Assembly: GCA_029071325.1 (NCBI GenBank)
Contig: JAIEAP010000037.1
Span: 1 to 46,986 of the forward strand
DNA length: 46,986 bases
DNA from: Lachnospiraceae bacterium
GTDB lineage: Bacteria; Bacillota; Clostridia; Lachnospirales; Lachnospiraceae
Reading direction: 5' to 3'
Shown piece after piece: positions 38,548-46,910 of this stretch (position 1 is its first letter; each line of letters opens with the position of its first letter). The position numbers and the translations under genes are program-made. The notes below the pieces were generated by a model. It was not told the origin of the DNA, did not search any database, and saw only the letters and a list, made by a program, of their open reading frames with translations.

Positions 38548-39771
38548 ATGACATTATACGATGAACTGGTTGCCAGAGGGCTCATCGCCCAGGTAACCGA
38601 CGAGGAAGAAATCAAAGAACTGATCAACAACGGCAAAGCAACCTTTTACATTGGCTTTGATCCAACCGCGGACAGCCTCCATGTAGGGCACTTCATGGCT
38701 CTGTGCCTGATGAAGCGTCTGCAGATGGCAGGCAATAAGCCAATTGCCCTAATCGGCGGCGGCACTGCAATGGTAGGCGACCCGTCAGGACGTACCGACA
38801 TGCGTCAGATGATGACACCGGAAACCATCCGGCACAATTGTGACTGCTTTCAGAAGCAAATGAGCCGCTTCATCGATTTTTCTGAGGGGAAAGCTCTTAT
38901 GGTAAACAACGCCGACTGGCTCATGGACTTAAACTATGTAGAACTGCTGCGGGATGTGGGCGCGCATTTTTCGGTGAACCGTATGCTGACTGCTGAGTGC
39001 TACAAGCAGCGGATGGAGAAGGGATTAAGCTTCTTAGAGTTCAATTACATGATCATGCAGAGCTATGATTTCTATACTCTGTTCCAAAAATGCGGTTGCA
39101 ATATGCAGTTCGGGGGCGATGACCAGTGGAGCAATATGCTGGGGGGCACGGAACTGATCCGGCGCAAGCTGGGCAAGAACGCATATGCTATGACTATTAA
39201 CCTTCTCCTGAATTCCGAGGGTAAGAAAATGGGCAAAACGCAATCCGGCGCGGTATGGCTTGACCCTGTCAAGACTTCACCCTTTGATTTCTACCAGTAC
39301 TGGAGAAATGTATCCGACACGGATGTCTTAAAATGTCTGCGGATGCTTACCTTCCTTCCTCTGGAGCAGATTGATGAGATGGATACCTGGGAAGGCAGCC
39401 AATTAAACCAGGCAAAAGAAATTCTCGCCTACGAGCTAACGGCACTGGTGCACGGCGAAGAAGAAGCAAAGCGGGCACAGGACAGCGCCCGGGCACTGTT
39501 TTCCGGAGACAACCATGCAGATATGCCTTCCGCAGCAGTGACAGAGGCAGATCTTCGGGACGGTGTCATTGACATTATGGGACTCCTGGTCTGCGCCGGA
39601 TTATGTACCTCACGCTCCGATGCCCGTCGTGCTGTAGAACAGGGCGGCGTTACCGTCAACAATGAAAAGGTAACAGATATTAAGAAAAGTTACACTTTGG
39701 AAGAGATTGGAGCGGAAGAATTTGTCATAAAGAGAGGAAAAAAGAAATTCTGTAAAATAGAAGTGAAATAA
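38548..39771 (+). CDS. tyrS: tyrosyl-tRNA synthetase
   Basis: A 407-residue class I synthetase that charges tRNA-Tyr. The HIGH motif appears as HVGH (46-49), the KMSKS-type loop as KKMGKTQSG (near 230), and a C-terminal S4 RNA-binding domain ends the protein (about 340-407). It is controlled by the upstream T-box. Ribosome site GAAAGGAATG. Its terminator is at 39801-39840. Confidence 0.97.
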   Translation: MTLYDELVARGLIAQVTDEEEIKELINNGKATFYIGFDPTADSLHVGHFMALCLMKRLQMAGNKPIALIGGGTAMVGDPSGRTDMRQMMTPETIRHNCDCFQKQMSRFIDFSEGKALMVNNADWLMDLNYVELLRDVGAHFSVNRMLTAECYKQRMEKGLSFLEFNYMIMQSYDFYTLFQKCGCNMQFGGDDQWSNMLGGTELIRRKLGKNAYAMTINLLLNSEGKKMGKTQSGAVWLDPVKTSPFDFYQYWRNVSDTDVLKCLRMLTFLPLEQIDEMDTWEGSQLNQAKEILAYELTALVHGEEEAKRAQDSARALFSGDNHADMPSAAVTEADLRDGVIDIMGLLVCAGLCTSRSDARRAVEQGGVTVNNEKVTDIKKSYTLEEIGAEEFVIKRGKKKFCKIEVK

Positions 39772-39800
39772 CTCTAATTGTCAGATAATAGTTGGTAAAA

Positions 39801-39840
39801 TATAAGGGAGAGCATATAATACCATATGTTCTCCCTTATA
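39801..39840. terminator. bidirectional terminator between tyrS and the CmpB-type gene
   Basis: Arms TATAAGGGAGA (39801-39811) and TCTCCCTTATA (39830-39840) enclose an inner CATAT/ATATG stem. It lies between convergent genes. Confidence 0.8.
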
Positions 39841-39868
39841 TATAATTTACATTTAATTTATGTGCATC

Positions 39869-40777
39869 TTATCGGAACCGAAATCTTTCCTTCATACGCG
39901 CTACGATCTCACGGCAGGAAAAATCTTCCCTGGAACGTATCGATATACGCTCTAAACGACCAAAGCAGCGGTCTCTTATTTCTATGAAACGATCCTGATA
40001 ATAGTTCTTCTTCTCTTCCAGAAAACTAGATACATAGTCTCTTTTTTCATTTACGGAGTTCCGGTAATGGTCTTTCTTCTCAACCACGCAGCTCCGATAA
40101 TAGTCCTTCTTCTCCTCCACACAGATGCGCAGATATTCCTTCTGTTCTCCCAGCATGTAGCGATGACATATATGACGGTCCTGCAACTGCCTGTAAAAAT
40201 GCTCGATCCGAACACGGATGGTCTCCATCTGTACAACCGTATATACAATATCCGTCATGAAAAGCAGATACAGGAAGATCACGATACCAGTCAATACCTG
40301 ATCCGGAATTGCCTCCGTGATCGCTATGACAGTCGGATGCACAAATCGCAGTAGCACTACATTTGCCGCTCCAAATATAACGCAGCCATATAAGCAGATC
40401 CTTCCGTTCAGATTATAGCGGTATCTCGTATAATCCCACCAGCGCTTATGGAACAGGCGTTCCATGGCATAGGATGTAAGGTATTCCACCACCCCTGATG
40501 TAAACATCGCTGCCAGAAAAACACCCGGCACATTGCCGATCCATCCGATCAACAGATAATTGATTACGGCACCTGCCCCGTAAATAGGTACCCACGGTCC
40601 CTGCAAAAACCCTCTGTTTATAAACTTATGATATTTTACCTGGGAACAGATTGCGGATTCATAACACCAGCCCACAAAGCTGTATATCACGAACCACAGA
40701 AAATAGATTCTTCCAGCCAACAGGAACTGATGACACGTATCTATAAAAATTCCCATAGATTCTCTGATCTGTATCAA
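39869..40777 (-). CDS. CmpB-type (putative ABC transporter permease) membrane protein with 11-residue repeats
   Basis: A 302-residue protein. The first 190 residues match the ABC_trans_CmpB family of Clostridia (FVGWCYESAI, NRGFLQGPWVPIYGAGA, about five membrane helices); real transport activity is unproven. Residues 214-279 are six back-to-back 11-residue repeats of the type (D/N)YYxxxxxEKK, a hendecad pattern expected to form a long charged helix or right-handed coiled coil in the cytoplasm. The HD-domain gene lies 4 bp upstream, so the pair is co-transcribed. Confidence 0.8.
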   Translation of the reverse strand: MIQIRESMGIFIDTCHQFLLAGRIYFLWFVIYSFVGWCYESAICSQVKYHKFINRGFLQGPWVPIYGAGAVINYLLIGWIGNVPGVFLAAMFTSGVVEYLTSYAMERLFHKRWWDYTRYRYNLNGRICLYGCVIFGAANVVLLRFVHPTVIAITEAIPDQVLTGIVIFLYLLFMTDIVYTVVQMETIRVRIEHFYRQLQDRHICHRYMLGEQKEYLRICVEEKKDYYRSCVVEKKDHYRNSVNEKRDYVSSFLEEKKNYYQDRFIEIRDRCFGRLERISIRSREDFSCREIVARMKERFRFR

Positions 40778-40781
40778 TATC

Positions 40782-41240
40782 TCATCCCCTCTGCCGCCTC
40801 TTTATGGTTTCCCGCATAGAACATTTCTTATCAATCCAGCATACGATCCAACTTTCCAGATACCGGGGAGGAATCACGGTCAATGGAAACATATGCTTTT
40901 TGATGATATCACATTCCACCTCTGTCAACTCCACATCCTCTCTGGCATTCCGCAGAGCGACGCCGGGATGGAAAAATCCATGCAGATGATGCGGTGTAAG
41001 CTGATTATGCCAGTCATACAGAAAATAGTCATGCAGCAGCGCACCCCGGATGAGCTGCTCCATATCCACATCCAGTCCACGCTCTTTGGCAAACCGGTAA
41101 CTCTCATAGGCAACCTGCACACAATGCGCATATACCGTTGTTGTACCATGCTGGATGTGCTGCTTCGCCAACAAAAGTCTCGTATGCTCCTGTACACGCC
41201 GCAGTATTTCTACAAAATATGCGTCCTCTAAATACTCCAT
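40782..41240 (-). CDS. HD-domain phosphohydrolase-like protein
   Basis: A soluble protein of about 152 residues of the HD superfamily. The first His lies in YAHCVQVAYES, the HD pair in ALLHDYFLYDWH, and further His residues (PHHLHGFFHPG) complete a likely metal site. The substrate is unknown. The frame is open to an ATG at 41261; the ATG at 41240 has an AGAGG site about 10 bases upstream and is preferred. It is followed after 4 bp by the CmpB-type gene. Confidence 0.82.
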   Translation of the reverse strand: MEYLEDAYFVEILRRVQEHTRLLLAKQHIQHGTTTVYAHCVQVAYESYRFAKERGLDVDMEQLIRGALLHDYFLYDWHNQLTPHHLHGFFHPGVALRNAREDVELTEVECDIIKKHMFPLTVIPPRYLESWIVCWIDKKCSMRETIKRRQRG

Positions 41241-41371
41241 GCTACCTAATCCTCTGATCATAATGTTTTAATTTAATGGTACAAAAGTTCTTATTGTCTG
41301 TCAATGCCCTGTTTCTTAGGATTTCATTAACATCTGCTTATATAGTCGTCCAAATGAATAAGCATTACAGC

Positions 41372-41410
41372 AAAAAGCTGTTCATCTTCCATTACGAAAA
41401 CAAACAGCTT
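41372..41410 (-). terminator. terminator of the first tRNA-Cys gene
   Basis: AAGCTGTT (41375-41382) and AACAGCTT (41403-41410) pair. On the minus strand the stem ends in a T run. It follows the tRNA by about 15 bases. Confidence 0.7.
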
Positions 41411-41424
41411 CTTTTGATTTTCAG

Positions 41425-41495
41425 AGGCGACTGACGGATTTGAACCGACGATCAGGGAGTTGCAGTCCCACGCCTTACCACTTGGCTAAGTCGCC
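41425..41495 (-). tRNA. tRNA-Cys (anticodon GCA)
   Basis: A 71-nt tRNA on the minus strand: acceptor GGCGACT/AGTCGCC, anticodon stem GGGA/TCCC region around CTGCAAC (anticodon GCA), T arm GTTCAAATC. Discriminator T; CCA not encoded. Almost identical to the gene at 46435-46505 (two differences seen, both in the T arm region). Confidence 0.95.
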
Positions 41496-41599
41496 TTGTT
41501 ATGAGCACTTCTATATCTTACCAAAGACGCCCCCATCCGTCAACCCTAAACTACCAGAGTTTTCCTGTTCATTAGACACACAATTGTATAGAGAAATAA

Positions 41600-42238
41600 A
41601 TTCAGTTATGTAATAACCAGCACTGTGGTATAATTACGGCTGACGGCAAAGAAATTCAGAATAATATCGTTCTGCTTGATTCCAATGTAAAACATATCCT
41701 GAATGACGGAAGCGGATGTGATTTCTTTCTACTGATTGACCCCACAAGCGTTATCGCAGAAGCGCTGCATGAAAAGTATATGCGGGAAAACTTCTATGCC
41801 GGAATTTTGGGCCAAAATACAAATCTGCCACAAGACCTGTGTTCTATCAGCGATGATGAGCTGATACAGACCGTGGAACATATGCTGTCGGAACTTGGAG
41901 TAAATTCAAATAAAACAAAGGCTAAGGATGAAAGAATCCAGCAGATAATCGCCAATATTGTTTTGGGAAAGTGGCTGAATTACAGCGTAAAGGAAATCGC
42001 TGAAGCAGTTTTCCTCTCGGAAAGCAGACTGACACATTTATTTAAGGAGGAGGCCGGTGTCTCCCTGAAAAGCTATATTCTGATAAGAAAAATGGAACGT
42101 GCATATAAATATGTAAGTTCGGGCGGTAAAATTACGCAAGCGGCACAGGAAGCAGGCTTCTCAAGCTCCGCACATCTTGCCTACACCTGTAAAACCCTCA
42201 CAGGTATTTCCATTACTGATGTGCTGAAGCATCATTAA
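41600..42238 (+). pseudogene. 5'-truncated AraC-family regulator
   Basis: The frame is open from 41600 and reads as an AraC-type sensor fragment (GIITADGKEIQNNIVLLDSN, CDFFLLIDPTS) leading into a complete C-terminal double helix-turn-helix (about the last 100 residues; EIAEAVFLSESRLTHLFKEEAG). There is no start codon with a ribosome site before 41780, and the N-terminal part of the sensor is missing. A 152-residue product from ATG 41780 is possible but would lack the sensor. Probably a decaying gene. Confidence 0.7.
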
Positions 42239-42321
42239 ATAACAGCAGATTTTTGAAAGTATATTTTTCCCCTTTCGTTTATATTGGTTACAAATATTTT
42301 AAACGAAAGAAGCATATTGCA

Positions 42322-43026
42322 ATGGAAATTTTATTACAGGAAACAAAAATGCTCGATTATCGTTCACCGTCTGTTCAGACGTTGATTCAGCAAAGAAAAT
42401 GGCATCAATTGGACGAATTCCATAAAATCAAAGAAATATATAACTTTGTAAGAGATGAGATCAGGTTTGGATATAATGTCGACGATTCTATCCCAGCCTC
42501 ACAGGTCTTAAAGGATGGTTACGGACAGTGCAACACCAAGGGAACATTATTTATGGCATTGTTAAGAAGTGTGGGAATCCCCTGCAGAATTCATGGTTTT
42601 ACCATTGATAAGAAATTGCAGAAAGGCGCAATGACAGGATTTGTATATTTAAGCGCACCGAAGAACATTTTCCATAGCTGGGTAGAAGTTTTCTATCAGG
42701 ACAGATGGTATGAGCTGGAAGCATTTATACTTGATGTGGAATATTTGACAAAGCTGCAGAAAATGAATTCCGAATGCAGCGGAGCATTTTGCGGATATGG
42801 GGTTGCAGTATCTGACTTTAAGAACCCTGTCATTGATTGGAACGCCAACAATACCTATATTCAAAGCGAAGGTATTAATCAGGATTTCGGTGTGTATGAT
42901 TCGCCTGATATGCTCTTAAAGGAGCATCATCAGGAAATGTCTGCTTTCAAGAATTTCCTGTTCCGGCATATCGGCAGGCACTTTATGAATCAAAATGTAA
43001 GAAGAATCAGAAACCTCAAAGTATAA
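42322..43026 (+). CDS. transglutaminase-like cysteine peptidase family protein
   Basis: A protein of about 234 residues with the transglutaminase-like core: YGQCNTKGTLFMALLRSVGIPCRIH (catalytic Cys) and NIFHSWVEVFY (catalytic His). The third position reads YELEAF, Glu where Asp is usual. No signal peptide, so cytoplasmic. The frame is open to an ATG at 42253, but similarity begins at 42322, which has an AAAGAAG site. Bacterial members are mostly uncharacterised; substrate unknown. Confidence 0.78.
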   Translation: MEILLQETKMLDYRSPSVQTLIQQRKWHQLDEFHKIKEIYNFVRDEIRFGYNVDDSIPASQVLKDGYGQCNTKGTLFMALLRSVGIPCRIHGFTIDKKLQKGAMTGFVYLSAPKNIFHSWVEVFYQDRWYELEAFILDVEYLTKLQKMNSECSGAFCGYGVAVSDFKNPVIDWNANNTYIQSEGINQDFGVYDSPDMLLKEHHQEMSAFKNFLFRHIGRHFMNQNVRRIRNLKV

Positions 43027-43108
43027 CCTGGCAGTTATTGGGAAATCCTATTCCTGGAAACTATGCAGGTCCGGGGATGAACCGGACCGCCGAGAACAGG
43101 AGGTTATT

Positions 43109-43717
43109 ATGACGGTTGAATTTAAGAACAGTGAGACAAAGGAAAATCTGATGCGGGCTTTTGCTGGTGAGAGCCAGGCACGAAACCGCTACACCATTGC
43201 AGCGGAACAGGCGGCAAAAATGGGACACCATGTGATTGAAGCCATCTTCCGCTACACTGCGGATCAGGAAAAGGAACACGCGGAAATCTTTTATCAGCAT
43301 TTAAAATCACTCAGCGGAGAAAATATCCAGATTGACGGCAGTTATCCGGTGGATCTGGCGGACGATATCGGCTCATTGCTGCGCAAGGCACAGCACAACG
43401 AATATGAAGAGCATGACGACGTCTATCAGAACTTTGCCGACAAGGCAAGAGAAGAGGAGTTCTACGAAGTGGAGTCCTCTTTCCGTCTCATTGCAGAGGT
43501 TGAAAAGATCCATGGCGATCGCTTCGGACGGTATGCAGACTATGTAGAACAGAATCAACTCTACTCTTCAGATGAGAAAACTTCCTGGTTCTGCTTAAAC
43601 TGCGGCTACATTTTCGAGGGAACCCAGGCGCCGCCCACCTGCCCATCCTGCCACGAACAAGGCTATTTCATCCGGGCATCACAGTCTCCCTATGAATCAG
43701 AGTGCACATTAAAATAA
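43109..43717 (+). CDS. rubrerythrin
   Basis: A 202-residue rubrerythrin that reduces hydrogen peroxide in anaerobes. The diiron four-helix domain (about 1-150) has the ligand motifs ENLMRAFAGESQ, DQEKEHAE, ESSFRLIAEVEKIHGDR. The C-terminal rubredoxin-like domain binds one iron through CLNCG and CPSCH. A strong AGGAGG site precedes ATG 43109, and a GC-rich stem (43068-43088) lies in the short leader. Confidence 0.95.
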   Translation: MTVEFKNSETKENLMRAFAGESQARNRYTIAAEQAAKMGHHVIEAIFRYTADQEKEHAEIFYQHLKSLSGENIQIDGSYPVDLADDIGSLLRKAQHNEYEEHDDVYQNFADKAREEEFYEVESSFRLIAEVEKIHGDRFGRYADYVEQNQLYSSDEKTSWFCLNCGYIFEGTQAPPTCPSCHEQGYFIRASQSPYESECTLK

Positions 43718-43725
43718 GTAAGGAA

Positions 43726-43760
43726 TGCCGCCGCTACAGTATCATCCGTAAACGGCGGCA
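43726..43760 (+). terminator. stem-loop after rubrerythrin
   Basis: TGCCGCCG (43726-43733) pairs with CGGCGGCA (43753-43760). No T run follows, so terminator function is uncertain. Confidence 0.5.
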
Positions 43761-43834
43761 ATACATATACGAATCAGCGCCGTAGTGACTTTAATATGAA
43801 TTGGAAAAAAATATAGTAAAATGCATATTTTGTC

Positions 43835-43874
43835 TTGACAAATCTGTTCTATTGTATTATTGTGATAGCACAAT
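43835..43874 (+). promoter_or_regulatory. promoter and operator of the ABC exporter operon
   Basis: TTGACA (43835-43840), 17-bp spacer and TATTGT (43858-43863). The palindrome ATTGTG-ATAG-CACAAT (43859-43874) covers the -10 box, a typical repressor site (GntR/MarR-like). No regulator gene is adjacent. Confidence 0.65.
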
Positions 43875-43897
43875 TAATTAACAGAAAGGATTTCGTT

Positions 43898-44791
43898 ATG
43901 GAGACAATATTAAAAACCACTGCCCTATCCAAACAATATGGAAATAAATTGGCAGTAAACAATGTAAATATGACCATTGAAAAAGGCGATATTTACGGCT
44001 TTATCGGAAAAAACGGCGCAGGAAAGACCACATTTATGCGTCTTGTGCTGGGCACTGCATTTCCCACCAGCGGAGAAATCCAGTTATTTGGAGGGGAAAA
44101 CCCAAACCGGGCCCGCCATAAAATCGGTTCTCTTCTGGAATCTCCCGGACTTTACAAAAATTACACCGCCTATGATAATATGAAGCAGTTTTCTCTGATT
44201 TATGGCGGAACAGAGCAGGATATCCGGGATATTCTGCATTTGGTAGGACTTGATAACACCGGCAAGAAAAAAGCCGGAAAATTCTCGCTGGGTATGAGAC
44301 AGCGCCTAGGAATTGCAATCACACTTCTGGGAAATCCGGAATTCCTGATTCTTGACGAACCGGTAAACGGATTGGATCCCGCAGGTATGAAAGAAGTCCG
44401 GGATTTAATTCTGCGCCTAAATCAGGAACGGAACATTACAATCCTGATCTCCAGCCATCTTTTAGATGAATTGTCTAAGGTTGTCACAAAATACGGTATT
44501 ATCAATGACGGCGTTCTGATAGAAGAGATTTCCGCTGATGAACTGACAGCGCGATGCAGTCACCGGCTGATCTTCGGTGTAAATGATATAGACAAAGCTG
44601 TTTCCGTCTTGTCCACTGCCATCCCTGCAGATCAGATCCAGATTGAAAATGGCCAAATTGCTTTAAAATCCCATCTGGATGAAGCTGCTGATTTAAACCG
44701 GATGCTGATCGAGCAAGGCGTGACCGTAACCGGAATGCAAACTCAGACAGACGGTCTGGAACAATATTTTATGAAACGGATAGGTGAATAA
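43898..44791 (+). CDS. ABC transporter ATP-binding protein
   Basis: A 297-residue ATPase of the exporter type often tied to bacitracin or lantibiotic immunity. Walker A GKNGAGKTT (near 38-46), signature FSLGMRQRLG, Walker B LILDEPVNGLDP and switch His ISSH are intact. A C-terminal extension of about 80 residues follows. The frame is open from 43835, across the promoter; ATG 43898 with AAAGGA is the real start. It is followed after 1 bp by its permease. Confidence 0.92.
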   Translation: METILKTTALSKQYGNKLAVNNVNMTIEKGDIYGFIGKNGAGKTTFMRLVLGTAFPTSGEIQLFGGENPNRARHKIGSLLESPGLYKNYTAYDNMKQFSLIYGGTEQDIRDILHLVGLDNTGKKKAGKFSLGMRQRLGIAITLLGNPEFLILDEPVNGLDPAGMKEVRDLILRLNQERNITILISSHLLDELSKVVTKYGIINDGVLIEEISADELTARCSHRLIFGVNDIDKAVSVLSTAIPADQIQIENGQIALKSHLDEAADLNRMLIEQGVTVTGMQTQTDGLEQYFMKRIGE

Positions 44792-44792
44792 T

Positions 44793-45596
44793 ATGACTAG
44801 GTTATTAAAATTTGAATTCCGGAAGTTATTCCGGCAGAAAAGCTTTTATATCTGCGGTGCGGTCATGGTAGGGCTGCTTTTGATCACTACGGTATCCATT
44901 AATTTTCTCATGAATCTCAATGATGCTATGGTACAGACCAGTGACGGCAGCATCTCTATGGGAATTGAAGGATATATGAACTATAATGGACTGCAGATGC
45001 TCTCTGCTGCCCTCTCAGAGTGCAATTTTTCCATTATTCTTGCGATATTCCTGTCATTGTTTATCTGTGGAGATTATACAAATGACACCTTAAAAAATGT
45101 TATCGCGAAAGGTTATGGACGGGTTTCCATCTATGCTTCCAAGTTTATTGTATCCCTGGCAGCAGTGAGCATATATGTTGTCATCTGCTGGCTTACTTCC
45201 TTTATTTCCGGTTCTGCCTTCTGGGGCATAGGTACTCTGAGCGGGGATGCCACTCCAGGTAGCCTTGCAATTGCGCTGTTTACCCAGTTACTTCTTGTCT
45301 ATGCATATACTGCAGTATTCTTTTTCCTATGTGTACTGCTCCGCAAGACCAGCGGATCCATAGCTATCGGCATTTTAGCGCCATTGGTGCTCAGTATGAT
45401 CCTCTCCCTCCTGGACGGCTTTTTCCATGAGAAAACCTTCCAGCTTACCGATTATTGGCTGGATTCTCTCTTGGTGCAGTCTAGTGGAACCTTCATTCCT
45501 TCTGATATTCTCACACGTGGAATTGTATGTTCCGTCATCTATCTGGTGCTTTTCGCCATAGGCGGACACCTGATCGGACGCAGACATCAGGTATAG
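44793..45596 (+). CDS. ABC transporter permease (ABC-2 type)
   Basis: A 267-residue protein with about six membrane helices and the N-terminal LLKFEFRKLFRQKSFY amphipathic start typical of ABC-2 type permeases partnered with lantibiotic/bacitracin-type ATPases. An upstream GTG (44784) is possible, but ATG 44793 fits the ATAGGTGA site. Ends at its own terminator. Substrate unknown. Confidence 0.88.
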   Translation: MTRLLKFEFRKLFRQKSFYICGAVMVGLLLITTVSINFLMNLNDAMVQTSDGSISMGIEGYMNYNGLQMLSAALSECNFSIILAIFLSLFICGDYTNDTLKNVIAKGYGRVSIYASKFIVSLAAVSIYVVICWLTSFISGSAFWGIGTLSGDATPGSLAIALFTQLLLVYAYTAVFFFLCVLLRKTSGSIAIGILAPLVLSMILSLLDGFFHEKTFQLTDYWLDSLLVQSSGTFIPSDILTRGIVCSVIYLVLFAIGGHLIGRRHQV

Positions 45597-45598
45597 AA

Positions 45599-45639
45599 AA
45601 AACAGCGTCTGTCAAAACTTTTTGTCAGACGCTGTTTTT
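45599..45639 (+). terminator. terminator of the ABC exporter operon
   Basis: CAGCGTCTG (45603-45611) and CAGACGCTG (45626-45634) pair, with A run before and T run after; also usable by the convergent acetyltransferase gene. Confidence 0.9.
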
Positions 45640-45663
45640 ATGATAACTTATGGATAACAGATT

Positions 45664-46284
45664 TCATTTTTGAATGATCATTTCTCCGATTTCCCGGTCT
45701 TTATAATAATACTTTCTGTCATGTTCACCGATGTTCCGCATAACTTTACAGGGATTCCCCACTGCAACAACATTTGCCGGAATATCCTTTGTCACAACAC
45801 TTCCGGCGCCGATAACGGTATTATCCCCAATGGTAACGCCCGGCATGATGATTGCCCCTGCTCCGATCCAGCAATTTCTTCCAATATGAACCGGCATATT
45901 AAATTGATAGGTCTGCTCCCGGAGCTCCGGCAGAATGGGATGTCCTGCAGTAGCAATCGTCACATTGGGACCGATCATGGTATAATCACCCACATAAATA
46001 TGCGTATCATCCACGCATGTCAAATGATAATTTGCATAAACCATCTTCCCAAAATGACAGTGATGTCCGCCAAAATTTGAATAAAAGGGCGCTTCGATAT
46101 ATACTCCCTCTCCACAGTCACCCAGCATCTCCTTCAGCATTTCTGCTCTCTTTTCGGTTTCCGAAGGTTTTGTCAGATTATAATCGCAGAGCTTGTCCTG
46201 ATAAACTACCTGTTCTTTCATAATATCTTCATCTCCCGGCAGATAAAGCTCTCCCATATGCATTTTTTCTTTCATTTTACTCAT
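45664..46284 (-). CDS. maltose/galactoside O-acetyltransferase-like enzyme
   Basis: A 206-residue acetyl-CoA-dependent sugar O-acetyltransferase of the hexapeptide-repeat (left-handed beta helix) class, similar to Maa/LacA. The N-terminal cap helix (KMHMGELYLPGDEDIM) precedes repeats such as IGRNCWIGAGAIIMPGVTIGDN. The catalytic His lies in TIATAGHP. It probably acetylates sugars for detoxification. Ribosome site AAGGAGG before ATG 46284. Confidence 0.92.
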   Translation of the reverse strand: MSKMKEKMHMGELYLPGDEDIMKEQVVYQDKLCDYNLTKPSETEKRAEMLKEMLGDCGEGVYIEAPFYSNFGGHHCHFGKMVYANYHLTCVDDTHIYVGDYTMIGPNVTIATAGHPILPELREQTYQFNMPVHIGRNCWIGAGAIIMPGVTIGDNTVIGAGSVVTKDIPANVVAVGNPCKVMRNIGEHDRKYYYKDREIGEMIIQK

Positions 46285-46385
46285 TCTGCTTACCTCCTTT
46301 TATGAATCTATGACCCCTTTCGTGCTGTCCACATACTCTCTGTTTTTAACAATATCACATTTTTATTCAAATTTCTTTCAAAAAC

Positions 46386-46427
46386 AAAAAACAGTGTGCA
46401 ATGCAATTCGCAATACACACTGTTTTT
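46386..46427 (-). terminator. terminator of the rRNA/tRNA operon
   Basis: AAAACAGTGTG (46388-46398) and CACACTGTTTT pair; on the minus strand a long T run follows. It lies 8 bases after the second tRNA-Cys gene. Confidence 0.85.
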
Positions 46428-46434
46428 CATTAAA

Positions 46435-46505
46435 AGGCGACTAACGGATTTGAACCGATGATCAGGGAGTTGCAGTCCCACGCCTTACCACTTGGCTAAG
46501 TCGCC
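46435..46505 (-). tRNA. tRNA-Cys (anticodon GCA), second copy
   Basis: A 71-nt tRNA with the same acceptor and anticodon arms as 41425-41495 (anticodon GCA in CTGCAAC). It is the last gene of the rRNA-linked tRNA cluster, followed by a terminator. Confidence 0.95.
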
Positions 46506-46562
46506 TTGTTTAGAATACTTAGATGATGATATACAAAATCATATCATCATCTTATGTATCAG

Positions 46563-46635
46563 CTCCCCGAGTAGGACTTGAACCTACGACAGCGCGGTTA
46601 ACAGCCGCGTGCTCTACCGACTGAGCTATCGAGGA
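46563..46635 (-). tRNA. tRNA-Asn (anticodon GTT)
   Basis: A 73-nt tRNA: acceptor TCCTCGA/TCGGGGA, anticodon stem CGCGG/CCGCG around CTGTTAA (anticodon GTT), T arm GGTTCAAGTCC. It lies between the 23S rRNA end and tRNA-Cys on the same strand. Confidence 0.95.
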
Positions 46636-46645
46636 TTATGATTCA

Positions 46646-46679
46646 AAAATGACGTGTACCTTTCAAGTAACGTCATTTT
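46646..46679 (-). terminator. hairpin with T run just upstream of tRNA-Asn
   Basis: AAAATGACGT and ACGTCATTTT (46646-46655, 46670-46679) form a 10-bp stem. On the minus strand it ends in TTTTT, 10 bases before tRNA-Asn. It looks like a terminator or a processing stem inside the rRNA-tRNA transcript. The 270-bp spacer holds no 5S rRNA that I can see. Confidence 0.5.
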
Positions 46680-46782
46680 ATCTTCTATATAATATGCAAA
46701 AGTATGTTTAGTATACACATACCCTCAAAACTTCATACAGAAACCGAAGAAACTTCTTACACTTGTTTTTACCGAAAGTGGT

Positions 46783-46831
46783 CATCTCGAATCCGCTTAC
46801 GCTCCTTCTCGATGGATTTGCTCCGCAAATC
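46783..46831. repeat. CATCTCGA...TCTCGATG repeat, copy 2
   Basis: Unit 46783-46814 matches 32410-32441 (both 8-base ends identical, 11 of 16 core bases). It is followed by the hairpin GATTTGC/GCAAATC (46815-46831). It sits in the spacer after the 23S rRNA gene. Confidence 0.6.
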
Positions 46832-46910
46832 TCAGTCCTCAGCCTTCCGCAGCCTCACAAGCAAGCTTGTTCTTCTGCTCCCGGCTTCCTCCTTCCACTT
46901 TCTCCGCTTT

